The notes under the pieces were generated by a model. It worked only from the letters and a program-made list of their open reading frames with translations, searched no databases and was not told where the DNA came from. A program made the position numbers and the translations under genes. Shown here piece after piece: positions 45,322 to 55,637 of a stretch of DNA of 64,000 nucleotides (position 1 is the first letter of the stretch; every line of letters begins with the position of its first letter). Origin of the DNA: Wukongibacter sp050859025. GTDB lineage: Bacteria; Bacillota; Clostridia; Peptostreptococcales; Caminicellaceae. The stretch spans positions 1,426,001 to 1,490,000 of the forward strand of contig NZ_CP138200.1 of assembly GCF_050859025.1 (NCBI RefSeq), read 5' to 3'.

Positions 45322-48300
45322 ATGGCAGGAAAAATAAATAAAGTATTGGTAGCAAACAGAGGAGAAATAGCAATAAGGGTTTTCAGAGCATGTAAAGAAC
45401 TTGGACTAAGAACCGTTGCTATTTACTCAAAAGAAGATAAATATTCACTTTTTAGGACTAAGGCAGATGAGTCCTATTTAATAGGTGAGAAGAAGAAGCC
45501 GATAGAGGCTTATTTAAGTATGGATGAAATTATAAAGCTTGCTCTTAAAAAAGGAGTTGACGCAATACATCCAGGGTATGGTTTTTTATCTGAGAATCCA
45601 ATTTTTGCTAGAAAATGTAATGAAGCAGGAATTGAATTTATAGGACCTACAAGTGAGACGATAGATAATCTGGGAGACAAGATAAAATCTAAAATTTTGG
45701 CAAAGAAAGTTGGCGTTCCGACAATTCCCGGAGTAGATAAACCTATCATTTCTGAAAACGAGGCAGCATTATTTGCTAAAGAGCATGGATATCCTATTAT
45801 ATTAAAGGCTGCTGCAGGTGGCGGCGGTAGAGGTATGAGGATAGTTCATTCAGAAGAGGATATAGTTAGAGAGTTTAAAAGTGCTAAAAATGAAGCTAAG
45901 AAGGCTTTTGGCATAGACGATATCTTTATAGAGAAATACTTAGAAGAGCCTAAGCATATCGAAGTTCAAATTCTTGGGGATAAGAAAGGTAATATTGTAC
46001 ATCTATTTGAAAGGGATTGTTCTATCCAAAGACGACATCAAAAAATCGTTGAATTTGCACCAGCTATTGCTATCAGCGAAAAATTGAGAAAAGATATATG
46101 TAATGATGCGTTAAAAATTGCAAGGGAAGTAAATTATGAAAGTGCTGGAACAGCAGAATTTTTAGTTGATAAGCATGGAAACCACTACTTTATAGAAATG
46201 AATCCAAGAATACAGGTTGAACATACGATTACTGAAATGATTACAGGCATAGATATTGTACAGAGCCAGCTTCTAATTGCAGAGGGATATTCTTTAGATT
46301 CAGATAAAATTAATATTCCTTCTCAGGAATCAATTAAAACTCGTGGATATTCTATTCAGTGTCGTGTAACAACTGAAGATCCTTCAAACAGCTTTGCGCC
46401 TGATACTGGAAGATTAGATGTATATAGAACAAGTTCAGGTTTTGGTATAAGGCTAGATGGAGGTAATGGATATACTGGTTCTGTGATATCTCCTTACTAT
46501 GACAGCTTACTCGTTAAGGTTATATCTTGGTCTAGGACCTTTGAAGATGCTGCAAGAAAGGCAGTGAGATCTATAAAGGAGACAAGTGTTAAAGGTGTAA
46601 AAACAAATGATGCCTTCCTTATAAATGTTCTTAATCATGAAGAGTTTTTAAGTGGACAGTGTGATACACATTTTATAGATCAAACACCAGAACTATTTGA
46701 TATAAGACCTAAAAAAGATAAGGAAACGAAAATCTTAAAATATATTGGTGAGAAGGTCGTTAATGAGATTAGGGGTACCAAGAAGGATTATGATATTGGG
46801 TTAGTACCTAAAGCACCTAGTGCAAGTGAATTAAAGGGAACTAAGCAGCTTCTTGAGGAAAAAGGTGTAGATGGTGTAATTGACTGGATAAAGGATCAAA
46901 AGAAATTACTATTAACTGATACTACCTTTAGAGATGCTCATCAATCCCTTATTGCTACTAGAGTTAGAACTAAGGACATGGTGAAGATTGCAGATGCAAC
47001 AGCCGCCTATGGAAAGGATTTATTTTCTCTTGAAATGTGGGGAGGGGCAACCTTCGATGTTGCTTACAGATTTTTAAGAGAATCACCTTGGAGAAGGTTG
47101 GAGGTTCTTAGAAAAAAAGTTCCGAACCTATTGTTCCAAATGCTTATAAGGGGATCGAATGCAGTAGGATATACAAATTATCCTGATAATGTAATTAGGA
47201 CCTTTATTGATGAAGCTTCTAATAAAGGAATAGATATTTTTAGAATATTTGACTCTTTGAACTGGCTGAGAGGAATGGAAGTTGCCGTAGATCAGGTTTT
47301 AAAAACCAATAAAATAGCTGAAGTTTGCCTATGCTATACGGGAGATATTTTAGATACTAATCGAGACAAATATTCATTAAAGTACTACGTGGATTTAGCT
47401 AAGGAAATTGAAAAAATGGGTGCTCATATACTTGGTATCAAGGATATGTCAGGACTATTAAAACCATATGCAGCGACAAAATTAATTAAATCACTTAAAC
47501 AAGAGATTTCAATACCTATTCATCTTCATACCCATGACACAAGCGGTAATGGAGTAGCTACGCTGCTAATGGCAACAGAGGCTGGAGTAGATATAGTTGA
47601 TACAGCTTTTAATGCTATGGCAGGGCTTACAAGTCAGCCAGCACTTAATTCAGTTGTTGCTGCATTAGAAAATACTGAATATGATACAGGTATAGATTTA
47701 TTAAATATTCAAAAAATATCAGATTATTGGACTGATGTAAGAAAGGTGTATGAACCTTATGAATCAGGGCTTAAATCAGGAACAGCTGAAATTTATAGAT
47801 ATGAGATACCTGGTGGACAATATTCAAACCTAAGACCTCAGGTAGAGAGCTTTGGTATGGGTCACTTATTTAATGAAGTAAAGGAAACCTATAGAGATGT
47901 TAATGAACTTTTAGGTGATATAGTTAAGGTTACACCTTCATCTAAGGTTGTAGGAGACTTAGCTATATTTATGGTAAAAAATGATCTTACCAAAGATAAT
48001 ATCTTAGAAAAAGGAAAGAATTTAACCTTCCCGGATTCATCAATATCATATTTTAAAGGTATGATGGGTCAACCCGTTGGAGGTTTTCCAAAGGAACTTC
48101 AGCAGATTGTCTTAAAAGGAGAGCAGCCTATTACATGCAGACCTGGTGAAATATTAGAACCAGTAGATTTTGATGAAATTGGTAGAAAATTAGAAGATGA
48201 GTTCAACATGAAGGCTAATATCAGGAATATATTAAGCTATGCTTTGTATCCTAAAGTATATACTGATTATTTAAAGTCTCTAAAAGAATATGGAAAACTA

Positions 48301-48753
48301 AGTAATCTTGAGAGTCATGTATTCTTTTATGGCTTAAAAGAAGGAGAAATTAGTGAGGTTGAGCTTGAAGAAGGAAAAATATTAATTATTAAGCTTTTAG
48401 AGATGGGCAAGATTGATGAAGATGGATACAGAACAGTGGCCTTTGAAGTAAATGGAAATAGAAGAGAGATTAGAATAATAGATAAAAACTATGGGGAAAG
48501 CCAGAATATTGATATAGCTGTCTTGGCAGATCCGAGTAATAGTAAGGAAGTTGGAGCTTCCATACCTGGAACAATAACTAAGGTACTTGTTAAAGAAGGA
48601 GATAAGGTGAATGAAAAGCAAAGCCTTATTATAATAGAAGCTATGAAGATGGAAACAAATATATTATCAACTGTGAAAGGTGAAGTAGATAGTATACTAG
48701 TTTCAGAAGGACAGCAGGTTAAGTCTGGTCAGCTTTTAATTAAGCTGAAATAG
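45322..48753 (+). CDS. pyc: Pyruvate carboxylase
   Basis: 1143 residues from ATG 45322 behind AAGGAGGGAG. The open frame extends to 45295 through the ribosome site. Domains in order: biotin carboxylase (1-450: KVLVANRGEIAIRVFRA, AAAGGGGRGMR, MNPRIQVEHTITEM), carboxyltransferase (about 520-960: DTTFRDAHQSLIATRVR, IFRIFDSLNW, HLHTHDTSGNG), and C-terminal biotinyl domain with biotin-accepting Lys in IEAMKMETN. Converts pyruvate to oxaloacetate with ATP. Full family length, no defects seen. Confidence 0.96.
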   Translation: MAGKINKVLVANRGEIAIRVFRACKELGLRTVAIYSKEDKYSLFRTKADESYLIGEKKKPIEAYLSMDEIIKLALKKGVDAIHPGYGFLSENPIFARKCNEAGIEFIGPTSETIDNLGDKIKSKILAKKVGVPTIPGVDKPIISENEAALFAKEHGYPIILKAAAGGGGRGMRIVHSEEDIVREFKSAKNEAKKAFGIDDIFIEKYLEEPKHIEVQILGDKKGNIVHLFERDCSIQRRHQKIVEFAPAIAISEKLRKDICNDALKIAREVNYESAGTAEFLVDKHGNHYFIEMNPRIQVEHTITEMITGIDIVQSQLLIAEGYSLDSDKINIPSQESIKTRGYSIQCRVTTEDPSNSFAPDTGRLDVYRTSSGFGIRLDGGNGYTGSVISPYYDSLLVKVISWSRTFEDAARKAVRSIKETSVKGVKTNDAFLINVLNHEEFLSGQCDTHFIDQTPELFDIRPKKDKETKILKYIGEKVVNEIRGTKKDYDIGLVPKAPSASELKGTKQLLEEKGVDGVIDWIKDQKKLLLTDTTFRDAHQSLIATRVRTKDMVKIADATAAYGKDLFSLEMWGGATFDVAYRFLRESPWRRLEVLRKKVPNLLFQMLIRGSNAVGYTNYPDNVIRTFIDEASNKGIDIFRIFDSLNWLRGMEVAVDQVLKTNKIAEVCLCYTGDILDTNRDKYSLKYYVDLAKEIEKMGAHILGIKDMSGLLKPYAATKLIKSLKQEISIPIHLHTHDTSGNGVATLLMATEAGVDIVDTAFNAMAGLTSQPALNSVVAALENTEYDTGIDLLNIQKISDYWTDVRKVYEPYESGLKSGTAEIYRYEIPGGQYSNLRPQVESFGMGHLFNEVKETYRDVNELLGDIVKVTPSSKVVGDLAIFMVKNDLTKDNILEKGKNLTFPDSSISYFKGMMGQPVGGFPKELQQIVLKGEQPITCRPGEILEPVDFDEIGRKLEDEFNMKANIRNILSYALYPKVYTDYLKSLKEYGKLSNLESHVFFYGLKEGEISEVELEEGKILIIKLLEMGKIDEDGYRTVAFEVNGNRREIRIIDKNYGESQNIDIAVLADPSNSKEVGASIPGTITKVLVKEGDKVNEKQSLIIIEAMKMETNILSTVKGEVDSILVSEGQQVKSGQLLIKLK

Positions 48754-48767
48754 AATAGATGACATAC

Positions 48768-48797
48768 AGAGGATAGGCTACCTAAGGCCTATCCTCT
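48768..48797 (+). terminator. Hairpin after pyc
   Basis: AGAGGATAGGC (48768-48778) with GCCTATCCTCT (48787-48797). Strong stem but followed by AAATTTAG rather than a T-run, so termination may be weak. Confidence 0.5.
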
Positions 48798-48907
48798 AAA
48801 TTTAGAAAAAACTATATAGAACCTTATACCTATGGCCGATAAATATATAGGGCTACTTACCTATATTGGATTGCCTATAAGAAAAAAATATATATTTTAG
48901 TATATAA

Positions 48908-49011
48908 TATAGGGTTCAAATAGTAGAACTTAATTTATACATGTACAAATACTCAATGTTTCTGGGAGTTTTGGACATGTATAAATTAAAGTCTCTACTT
49001 GAATCCCTATA
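48908..49011. repeat. 104-bp palindromic repeat element, copy 2
   Basis: Ends TATAGGG and CCCTATA. Arms AACTTAATTTATACATGT and ACATGTATAAATTAAAG pair. Centre of the CTC...GAG subfamily, which reappears inverted in copy 4. Confidence 0.85.
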
Positions 49012-49367
49012 TGTGAGTCTACTTATATTTCAAATTGATACTAAATAAATGATAGAACTAAGTATTTTATGGGTATCATAAGAAATAGTAATTAAAATAT
49101 AAATTTGGACATATAAATTAGTAATATAGAATCAATCATAAAGCATAAGCAGTTTAAATATTACCTATTTATGTAATTAGCTTATAACTCTATATTTGGA
49201 TTTCTAGATATAGTATAATATAAAAAAAATATATTGTTAATTGTAGTGTATTTAGTATATAATTGTTATATTGTTTTCCAAAAAAAGATAAAAAAATTTT
49301 GAAACAAATATTTTTTGGGTTTTATGCTGCATATCCATGATTTATAGTTTTAATAGGGGGAATGAAC

Positions 49368-49643
49368 ATGGGTTTGACTATACAACAGTTTTTTGATTAT
49401 GTTGATAATATGAAGGAAAACAAACCAGGTGTAGTTTTAAAGGGAAGAAAAGACAGTCAAGACATTTTTTACAGAATACATTTAGCACATGATAAATTCT
49501 TTATTGATACAATTAAAGATTTAAGTAATGAAAAAAACACTGAAGATAGATATATTCTCGATAAAGAAGAACTTCAAACCTTTAAAGTAAAGGTTATGGA
49601 GCTATTAAGAGAGATAGATGTGGAAGATATCTATCTAGAGTAG
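49368..49643 (+). CDS. Small conserved-looking protein, unknown
   Basis: 91 residues from ATG 49368, 7 nt after AGGGGG. An ATG at 49362 is too close to the site. Soluble and charged, with no signal peptide or cysteine. MGLTIQQFFDYVDNMKENKPG then an alternating beta/alpha pattern ending in LLREIDVEDIYLE. I do not recognise the family. It precedes the PilZ-like gene by 38 bp and may be co-transcribed with it. Confidence 0.65.
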   Translation: MGLTIQQFFDYVDNMKENKPGVVLKGRKDSQDIFYRIHLAHDKFFIDTIKDLSNEKNTEDRYILDKEELQTFKVKVMELLREIDVEDIYLE

Positions 49644-49681
49644 GATGAACTATAGATTAGAATTAGAGGTGCATAGAATAA

Positions 49682-50017
49682 ATGATAGATGGTTGTGGAA
49701 GAGAAGAACTGAAAATTGAATATTTTGAGAAGATACATCTTTATAATTACTATCACAAAGGACAACCGGTGAAATTAAGCTCTTCCTGTGAATTAATAAT
49801 GCTAAATATTTCTTTAGATGGATTAAGTGTAGTAACAGAGAAAAAATTTGAGGTAGAAGATATTTTGTTGATAAATATAACCTTTGATGGTATTCCCTTT
49901 GATAAAATATTAAGTAAGGTTAAAAACTTAAATAAAATTGGAGAAATGTATAAAATGTGTTTAGAATTTATTGGAATACCGAATTTCTTATTTCAGAAAT
50001 TGAAAAATGTTACATAA
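49682..50017 (+). CDS. PilZ-like domain protein (degenerate)
   Basis: 111 residues. MLNISLDGLSVVTEKKFEVEDILLINI followed by the beta strands resembles a PilZ barrel. NISLDG fits the (D/N)-x-S-x-x-G motif that binds cyclic di-GMP. The preceding RxxxR motif is absent (VKLSSSCELI instead), so ligand binding is doubtful. Weak-spaced AGAGGTG ribosome site. A terminator follows. With the GGDEF gene at 3973 it hints at cyclic di-GMP signalling, but the link is only inference. Confidence 0.6.
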   Translation: MIDGCGREELKIEYFEKIHLYNYYHKGQPVKLSSSCELIMLNISLDGLSVVTEKKFEVEDILLINITFDGIPFDKILSKVKNLNKIGEMYKMCLEFIGIPNFLFQKLKNVT

Positions 50018-50479
50018 ATTTAGATGAAGCATTACAAATAGGCTTTATAGGATGACTAGAAATCAATTCTTAATATATCTTTTAAAAGATCCAATATAGG
50101 GTCTTTATTTTTATTTGGTAGACATATTTGTAAATAGCAAAAAATGTTATTATAATAAGTATGTACAAATATATAGAATATATTTATAATTCAAGGTATA
50201 GAAGGTCTATTGAGATTTCTATATTCATAAAATAGCATTGATGTATTAGTGTTTGAAAATAATAGAATAATTGTATATAAGATGTTGATAAATTGAGATA
50301 TTTTCCGAAGTGACTTGTTGTACTAGTTTTTAAGGTAAAGAAAATATGAATATCCCTTAAGTAGTTGAAATGTTGGAAATTCATCTTACAAGCACAACGA
50401 GTTAAATCAGTAAAGATTAATGATAATATTTCTTAAGTGTCAAGTACTAGTGAAACATTGCTATAGGAGAGTGGAAAAT
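50018..50479. other. Gene-free stretch before the AAA+ gene
   Basis: About 460 bp of AT-rich DNA with the terminator at 50085-50112. No other repeat or open frame with a ribosome site was noticed. Confidence 0.5.
50085..50112 (+). terminator. Terminator after the PilZ-like gene
   Basis: AAAGATCC (50085-50092) with GGGTCTTT (50099-50106, one G-U pair), followed by ATTTTT. Confidence 0.65.
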
Positions 50480-53068
50480 ATGCATAATAAGAAATTGAAA
50501 ATTGTGGTTACAGGAGATCTATGCATAAATTGTTTACAATGGATAACTGATCCTCAGAGCAATAAAGGTTTAAATTGGCAAACACGTTTTAATATGCATA
50601 CTACCTTACAACCTGGAGGAGCCCTACTTTTATCCAAGCTTGTTGCTCTGGCAACTGAAAACATCATACTTTCACCTGAAATAGAAAATATAGAATCGAT
50701 TTCATCTAATGAATTACTTCGTTCATATGTAGAATTAAAGCCTTTTCCTATGTATAGCCATGAAGATGAGAATGGTAAGGTGTATCGAATAAGTCGTTTT
50801 CTTGGATTTTCAGGACCAACTTCAGGTGTTCCAAGACTGTTATCTATTACCGATGATGATATCGATGCAGATATGGTTGTTCTAGATGATGAAGATAATG
50901 GTTTCAATTCTAAGAAAGAGTTTTGGCCTTTAGCAATAAAATCGACAGATAAATCACCAGTAGTATTATATAAGATGGATAATCCCATTGGATCTAGCTT
51001 ACTTTGGAAGCACTTACATAAGTTTCATAATGAAAAGACCATAGTAATCATTAATATTGATGATCTGCGCTCAAAGGGTGTTAGGATAAGCAAAAGCTTA
51101 TCTTGGGAAAGTACTGCCCAAGATTTTGTTTGGCAAATAAATAATAATCCAAATCTTGATTTTCTTTCAAACTGTAGACATATTGTTGTAGTTTTTGGTC
51201 TAGAAGGCTGCATATATTATAAAAATAATGGAGAAGTCCAATCTAGATTATATTTCTTGCCCTATGAATTTGAAGGGGGTTTTGTTAAAGATACCCTTGG
51301 GAAAATGTATGGACTTACTTCATGCTTCGTTGCTGGACTTGCAGGTGCTATTGTTAACAAAAAGCATATTGATGAAGATATTTCTAAATCTATAGATTCA
51401 GGTATAAGGCAAGGAATTGTATCTGCTAAAAAATATTTTATTCATGGCTTTAGTAATGATGTGGGGGAATTTCCTTTTCCAAGCCCTAAAATATTTGTTG
51501 AAAATGAGAAGGATTCTATAAATAATGAACATGTACAGGATGTTTTAATTCCTAAGGCATTTAATAAAAACTGTGATTCTAGTTGGTACATCCTAAAGGA
51601 TAAAAGTTCTACTAATATAGCAGAGATTGCCTATGATATTGTTAAAAATGGAGAAAAAAATGCACTTAAGTTTATACCTATAGCCAAGTTTGGAAAGCTG
51701 AAAACTGTAGATAGAACGGAAATTGAAAGCTATACGAGTATTAAAAATCTTTTAATCGAATATATTTCTACCAAAAATTCAGCAAGGCCGCTTTCTATTG
51801 CTGTTTTTGGAACTCCTGGATCAGGAAAATCCTTTGGAATAACAGAAGTGGTTTCAAATATAGCATCGAATTTGATTGAAAGGCTAAATTTTAACCTATC
51901 TCAATTTCAATCTCCTTTAGATTTAATTCATGCTTTTCATAGAGTTAGGGATATTTCTTTAGGAGGAAAAATTGCATTAGTATTTTTTGATGAATTTGAT
52001 TCTACCTTTGAAGGAAAGTTAGGCTGGTTAAAGTATTTTTTAGCACCTATGCAAGATGGATTATTTAGACAAGGAGATTCAACACATCCCATTGGGAAGG
52101 CTATCTTTGTGTTTGCAGGTGGAACAAGTAGTACATTTGAAGCCTTCTGTGGAGAAGAATTTAATAGTAGTGCAGAAAAAGAACAATTTCATCTTGAATT
52201 TAAAGCTGCCAAAGGACCAGATTTTATAAGCCGTTTAAGAGGATATGTAAATATTCTTGGGCCAAATCAGACCCATGAAAAGAGGGATCAATTATTTATC
52301 ATACGTAGAGCGATGCTAATGAGATCATTGCTAGAGCGTAAGGTAAGCCATCTGATTAATGATAAGGGAGAAGCACAAATCGATAAAGGTGTGTTAAGAG
52401 CGCTACTTAAGGTTCCAAAGTATAAACATGGATCAAGGTCTATGGAAGCAATAATAGAGATGAGTATGTTAAATAGTGCAAAAAAATGGGAACAATCCCA
52501 TCTACCTTCTAAAGAACAGTTAAAATTACATGTAGATGAAGAACAATTTACACGTCTCCTAATGCATGAAGCATTCTTTAGTGAGAAAATTGAGATTATC
52601 TCAAGAGGCATATATGAAAAGTGTAAAATGCTGAATGAAAGTAATAGTGAGATAAATCTCGATTCTATTAAATCATGGGAAGAAGTGAGTGAGAACATTA
52701 AAAATCTATATCGAAATCAAGTAAGACATATTCCAAGCTCATTACTTAAAATTAATTACGACATTACCTTCGTTAAAGAAAAACCAGAAACCTTTAATTT
52801 TACAGAAGAGGAATTAAATACTTTAGCTGAATATCAGTATATTCATCTAGAACTTCAAAGCATAGAAGAAAGAGCGGATTGGAAATATGGCGAAGTTAAG
52901 GATAATAATATAAAGAGCATTTCATCTATTTTATCTTGGGAAAATTTATCTAGTATGGATAAGAATATATTACTTGAAATGGTTAGTTCTTGGCCTGAAG
53001 TCCTTGCAAATTCAAATTTTAAAATAGAACCGCTAGAATTTACGTGGAATTGTGAGTGTGATGAGTAA
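50480..53068 (+). CDS. PfkB-like / AAA+ ATPase / RyR-domain fusion
   Basis: 862 residues from ATG 50480. Residues ~1-340 look like a ribokinase/PfkB fold: KIVVTGDLCINCLQW at the start and FVKDTLGKMYGLTSCFVAGLAGAIV where active kinases have D-T-x-G-A-G-D, so the catalytic Asp seems lost. Residues ~400-760 are an AAA+ ATPase with Walker A FGTPGSGKSFG (near 443) and Walker B ALVFFDEFDST (near 500). The last ~75 residues (RADWKYGEVKDNN, then SWENLSSMDKNILLEMVSSWPE) match a RyR domain. Soluble. Function unknown. It resembles nucleotide-sensing or conflict-type architectures. Confidence 0.75.
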   Translation: MHNKKLKIVVTGDLCINCLQWITDPQSNKGLNWQTRFNMHTTLQPGGALLLSKLVALATENIILSPEIENIESISSNELLRSYVELKPFPMYSHEDENGKVYRISRFLGFSGPTSGVPRLLSITDDDIDADMVVLDDEDNGFNSKKEFWPLAIKSTDKSPVVLYKMDNPIGSSLLWKHLHKFHNEKTIVIINIDDLRSKGVRISKSLSWESTAQDFVWQINNNPNLDFLSNCRHIVVVFGLEGCIYYKNNGEVQSRLYFLPYEFEGGFVKDTLGKMYGLTSCFVAGLAGAIVNKKHIDEDISKSIDSGIRQGIVSAKKYFIHGFSNDVGEFPFPSPKIFVENEKDSINNEHVQDVLIPKAFNKNCDSSWYILKDKSSTNIAEIAYDIVKNGEKNALKFIPIAKFGKLKTVDRTEIESYTSIKNLLIEYISTKNSARPLSIAVFGTPGSGKSFGITEVVSNIASNLIERLNFNLSQFQSPLDLIHAFHRVRDISLGGKIALVFFDEFDSTFEGKLGWLKYFLAPMQDGLFRQGDSTHPIGKAIFVFAGGTSSTFEAFCGEEFNSSAEKEQFHLEFKAAKGPDFISRLRGYVNILGPNQTHEKRDQLFIIRRAMLMRSLLERKVSHLINDKGEAQIDKGVLRALLKVPKYKHGSRSMEAIIEMSMLNSAKKWEQSHLPSKEQLKLHVDEEQFTRLLMHEAFFSEKIEIISRGIYEKCKMLNESNSEINLDSIKSWEEVSENIKNLYRNQVRHIPSSLLKINYDITFVKEKPETFNFTEEELNTLAEYQYIHLELQSIEERADWKYGEVKDNNIKSISSILSWENLSSMDKNILLEMVSSWPEVLANSNFKIEPLEFTWNCECDE

Positions 53069-53069
53069 A

Positions 53070-53173
53070 TATAGAGATTCCAGTCAAAACTTTAATTTAT
53101 ACACATCAAAAATCCTAAGATTCATCAGATATTTTGATATATATAAATTAAGATTTATTTGGAACTCTCTATA
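53070..53173. repeat. 104-bp palindromic repeat element, copy 3
   Basis: Starts TATAGAGATTCCAGTC immediately after the stop codon of the AAA+ gene and ends GGAACTCTCTATA. Centre matches copy 1 in reverse orientation. Exactly 104 bp. Confidence 0.85.
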
Positions 53174-53228
53174 CTTGCTTATAAAATACATTATTATTTA
53201 AATGAGGTATTAAAGGGAGGATAACAAG

Positions 53229-55637
53229 GTGAAACGAATATTATCTATTTTTATGGCTGTAACAATTGTCTGTCTGACGCTTACAACAATATATGGGGAG
53301 GAGAGGCTAGAGAGCAGCCTACAAACCGGTAGTGGGGGTATTAAATTTGCTGACAAGAACCTTGAATTAGCTATTAGATCAATAATAAATAAGCCACAGG
53401 GTGAAATCTCAGCTAAGGATGTTGAAAATATAAAAAAGCTACATGCCGATAATAAAAATATAGTAGATTTGAGAGGGATAGAATATCTAACAAATTTAGA
53501 AGAACTATTTTTGAAGGAAAATAAGATTACTGATATTGCTTCCTTATCAGCTCTTAAAAAGCTTAAAGCTCTAAATCTTTGGAAAAATAATATTAAGGAT
53601 ATTTCGTCATTAAGAGAGCTTAGAAATTTAAAAATATTAGATTTAGATAGTAATAAAATTGAAAGTGTTGAGCCACTAAAGGAACTCTATAATCTAAAGG
53701 CCCTAAGACTTGGAAGCAATAGATTAACAGATATAAGTTCGTTAGCTAACTTAAATAAATTGGAATACCTTTGTCTATGGTCTAATAAGATAACAGATAT
53801 AACATATATAGGTAATCTTAAAAAGCTTAATAGATTGAGATTAGCATATAACGAAATTGCAGATATAAGTCCGTTAGCTAATCTAAGCAATTTAGAGAAC
53901 ATAAATCTTATAGGGAATAGGATCAGAGATATAAAAGCCTTAGGTAATATAACAAATCTCAAGAGTATCTATTTAATGAGAAATAATATAACAGATATAA
54001 GTCCATTAGCTAACCTTAAAAATTTAGAAAAATTGAGACTTGATTATAACAACATAAGCGATGTGGAGCCTCTTAGAGCCTTAAAGGAACTGAACCTGCT
54101 TACCTTATCTGAAAATAATATATCAAATATTGATTCATTAGAAGTAATGGAGAAATTAGAATATGTAAATCTGAATTCTAATAATATAATTAACTTAGAA
54201 GCGTTAGCTAATATTAATGGGTTGGTAAAATTACTTGCGGACGAAAACAATATCTACAATATCAGTAGTGTGAGCGGTAATAAGAACCTTACTATTTTAT
54301 CTTTATCCCATAATAATTTAACTGATATTAACCCTCTAACTTCTTTAACAAGCTTAGAATATTTAGATTTAAGCAATAACACTATACAAAATGTTGAGCC
54401 TTTAAAGGAGAATATTAGACTTGAAAAGCTATTTTTACAAAAAAATCGTATTAGAGAAGTCGATGGTATTTCTACATTAACTGATTTGAAGGAATTGAAT
54501 ATATCGGACAATCTAATATATGATATAGATCCATTAAAAAGCAATGCTAATATAAGGATTTTAAAGCTATATAATAATAGAATACGTGATCTTTCGGCTC
54601 TATTAAGTCTGAAAAATTTAGAAGAAATTAGGACTATAGGATATTTATCATCTAGAGATGCAATTACAATAAAGGGTAAGATTACCGACATATATAATGA
54701 TGAGAGGAAAGGGGAAAAGACATATATAAATATGGTATCCCTTGATAATGAAAACAATAGATATGTAGATGTGACAAATGAATTTGGAGAGTTTGAGATT
54801 TTAGGGATATTTCCAGGGGAATACAAGATAAGCTTAACGAAAAAAGGATATAAGCCTTTGACAATATATAGAAATTTTAACTCCAATAATAGAATATTAA
54901 ATCTAAAGATAGAAGAGACCTCAGATGAAACATGGATAACAAATGAGACCGATAGAATGATATATAAATATAAAGAAGGAATAGATATATCACGTACAGA
55001 GATTAAGCTTCAGGAAAGGAAACTGAGTGAGATTGAAGAGTTTTTTAGTACAAAGGTGAATGGAAAAATTAACTATAATGTGTGTACATATCCTGAAGAA
55101 ATATATGAGCTAGCATATAATGTTAAAGATCATTATGTAATTGGGACCTATAAATCCGAAACGAATACAATTTATTCATTAGGTAGAGCCTTTGACTTTC
55201 ATGAAACCTGTCATGCTGTTGAGTTTAAGTTTAATCCAAACTTCAACGTTTCACTTGGAGAAGGACTAGCAGTTTATTTTGAAAGTAATAGTAATGAAGG
55301 TTTAAAAGCTTTAAATAGGCCTATTGATGATCTAATTGTAGAGCTAATGATTAAGGGAAATGGGAAAGCACCGGATATAAAGACATTGCTTAAGGACTTT
55401 AAGTGTGGAGATGACTATATAAAAAATGGCTCCTTTGTGAGTTTTTTATTAAAAAAGTATTCTATAAGGCAATTTAGAGAGCTATTTAAAATATTACCAA
55501 ATAATCCTACTGATAGAGATATTGATAATGCTTTCGATAAAGTATACAATAATAGGTCAACTGTAGATATACAAAATGAATGGATAAACTATATAGAGAG
55601 TAATTATGGTATAAGTATACTAGGAAACGGTTTATAA
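53229..55637 (+). CDS. Exported leucine-rich-repeat metallopeptidase-like protein
   Basis: 802 residues, GTG start 8 nt after GGGAGG, signal peptide ending near TTIYGEE. About 17 SDS22/internalin-type leucine-rich repeats (residues ~75-470, e.g. LDLDSNKIESVEPLKELYNL). A CNA-like beta domain follows (VTNEFGEFEILGIFPGEY). The C-terminal ~270 residues form a gluzincin-like peptidase domain with HETCH (658-662) and GEGLAVYFE, where Glu678 is the likely third zinc ligand. No sortase or SLH anchor, so it is secreted or held by interactions. Could degrade or bind a surface protein. Confidence 0.82.
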   Translation: MKRILSIFMAVTIVCLTLTTIYGEERLESSLQTGSGGIKFADKNLELAIRSIINKPQGEISAKDVENIKKLHADNKNIVDLRGIEYLTNLEELFLKENKITDIASLSALKKLKALNLWKNNIKDISSLRELRNLKILDLDSNKIESVEPLKELYNLKALRLGSNRLTDISSLANLNKLEYLCLWSNKITDITYIGNLKKLNRLRLAYNEIADISPLANLSNLENINLIGNRIRDIKALGNITNLKSIYLMRNNITDISPLANLKNLEKLRLDYNNISDVEPLRALKELNLLTLSENNISNIDSLEVMEKLEYVNLNSNNIINLEALANINGLVKLLADENNIYNISSVSGNKNLTILSLSHNNLTDINPLTSLTSLEYLDLSNNTIQNVEPLKENIRLEKLFLQKNRIREVDGISTLTDLKELNISDNLIYDIDPLKSNANIRILKLYNNRIRDLSALLSLKNLEEIRTIGYLSSRDAITIKGKITDIYNDERKGEKTYINMVSLDNENNRYVDVTNEFGEFEILGIFPGEYKISLTKKGYKPLTIYRNFNSNNRILNLKIEETSDETWITNETDRMIYKYKEGIDISRTEIKLQERKLSEIEEFFSTKVNGKINYNVCTYPEEIYELAYNVKDHYVIGTYKSETNTIYSLGRAFDFHETCHAVEFKFNPNFNVSLGEGLAVYFESNSNEGLKALNRPIDDLIVELMIKGNGKAPDIKTLLKDFKCGDDYIKNGSFVSFLLKKYSIRQFRELFKILPNNPTDRDIDNAFDKVYNNRSTVDIQNEWINYIESNYGISILGNGL

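Larger units (their letters stand above)
48754..49367. other. Gene-free stretch after pyc
   Basis: About 610 bp. Holds the pyc hairpin, a copy of the 104-bp palindrome (48908-49011), and AT-rich DNA leading to the ribosome site AGGGGG of the next small gene. Confidence 0.55.
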
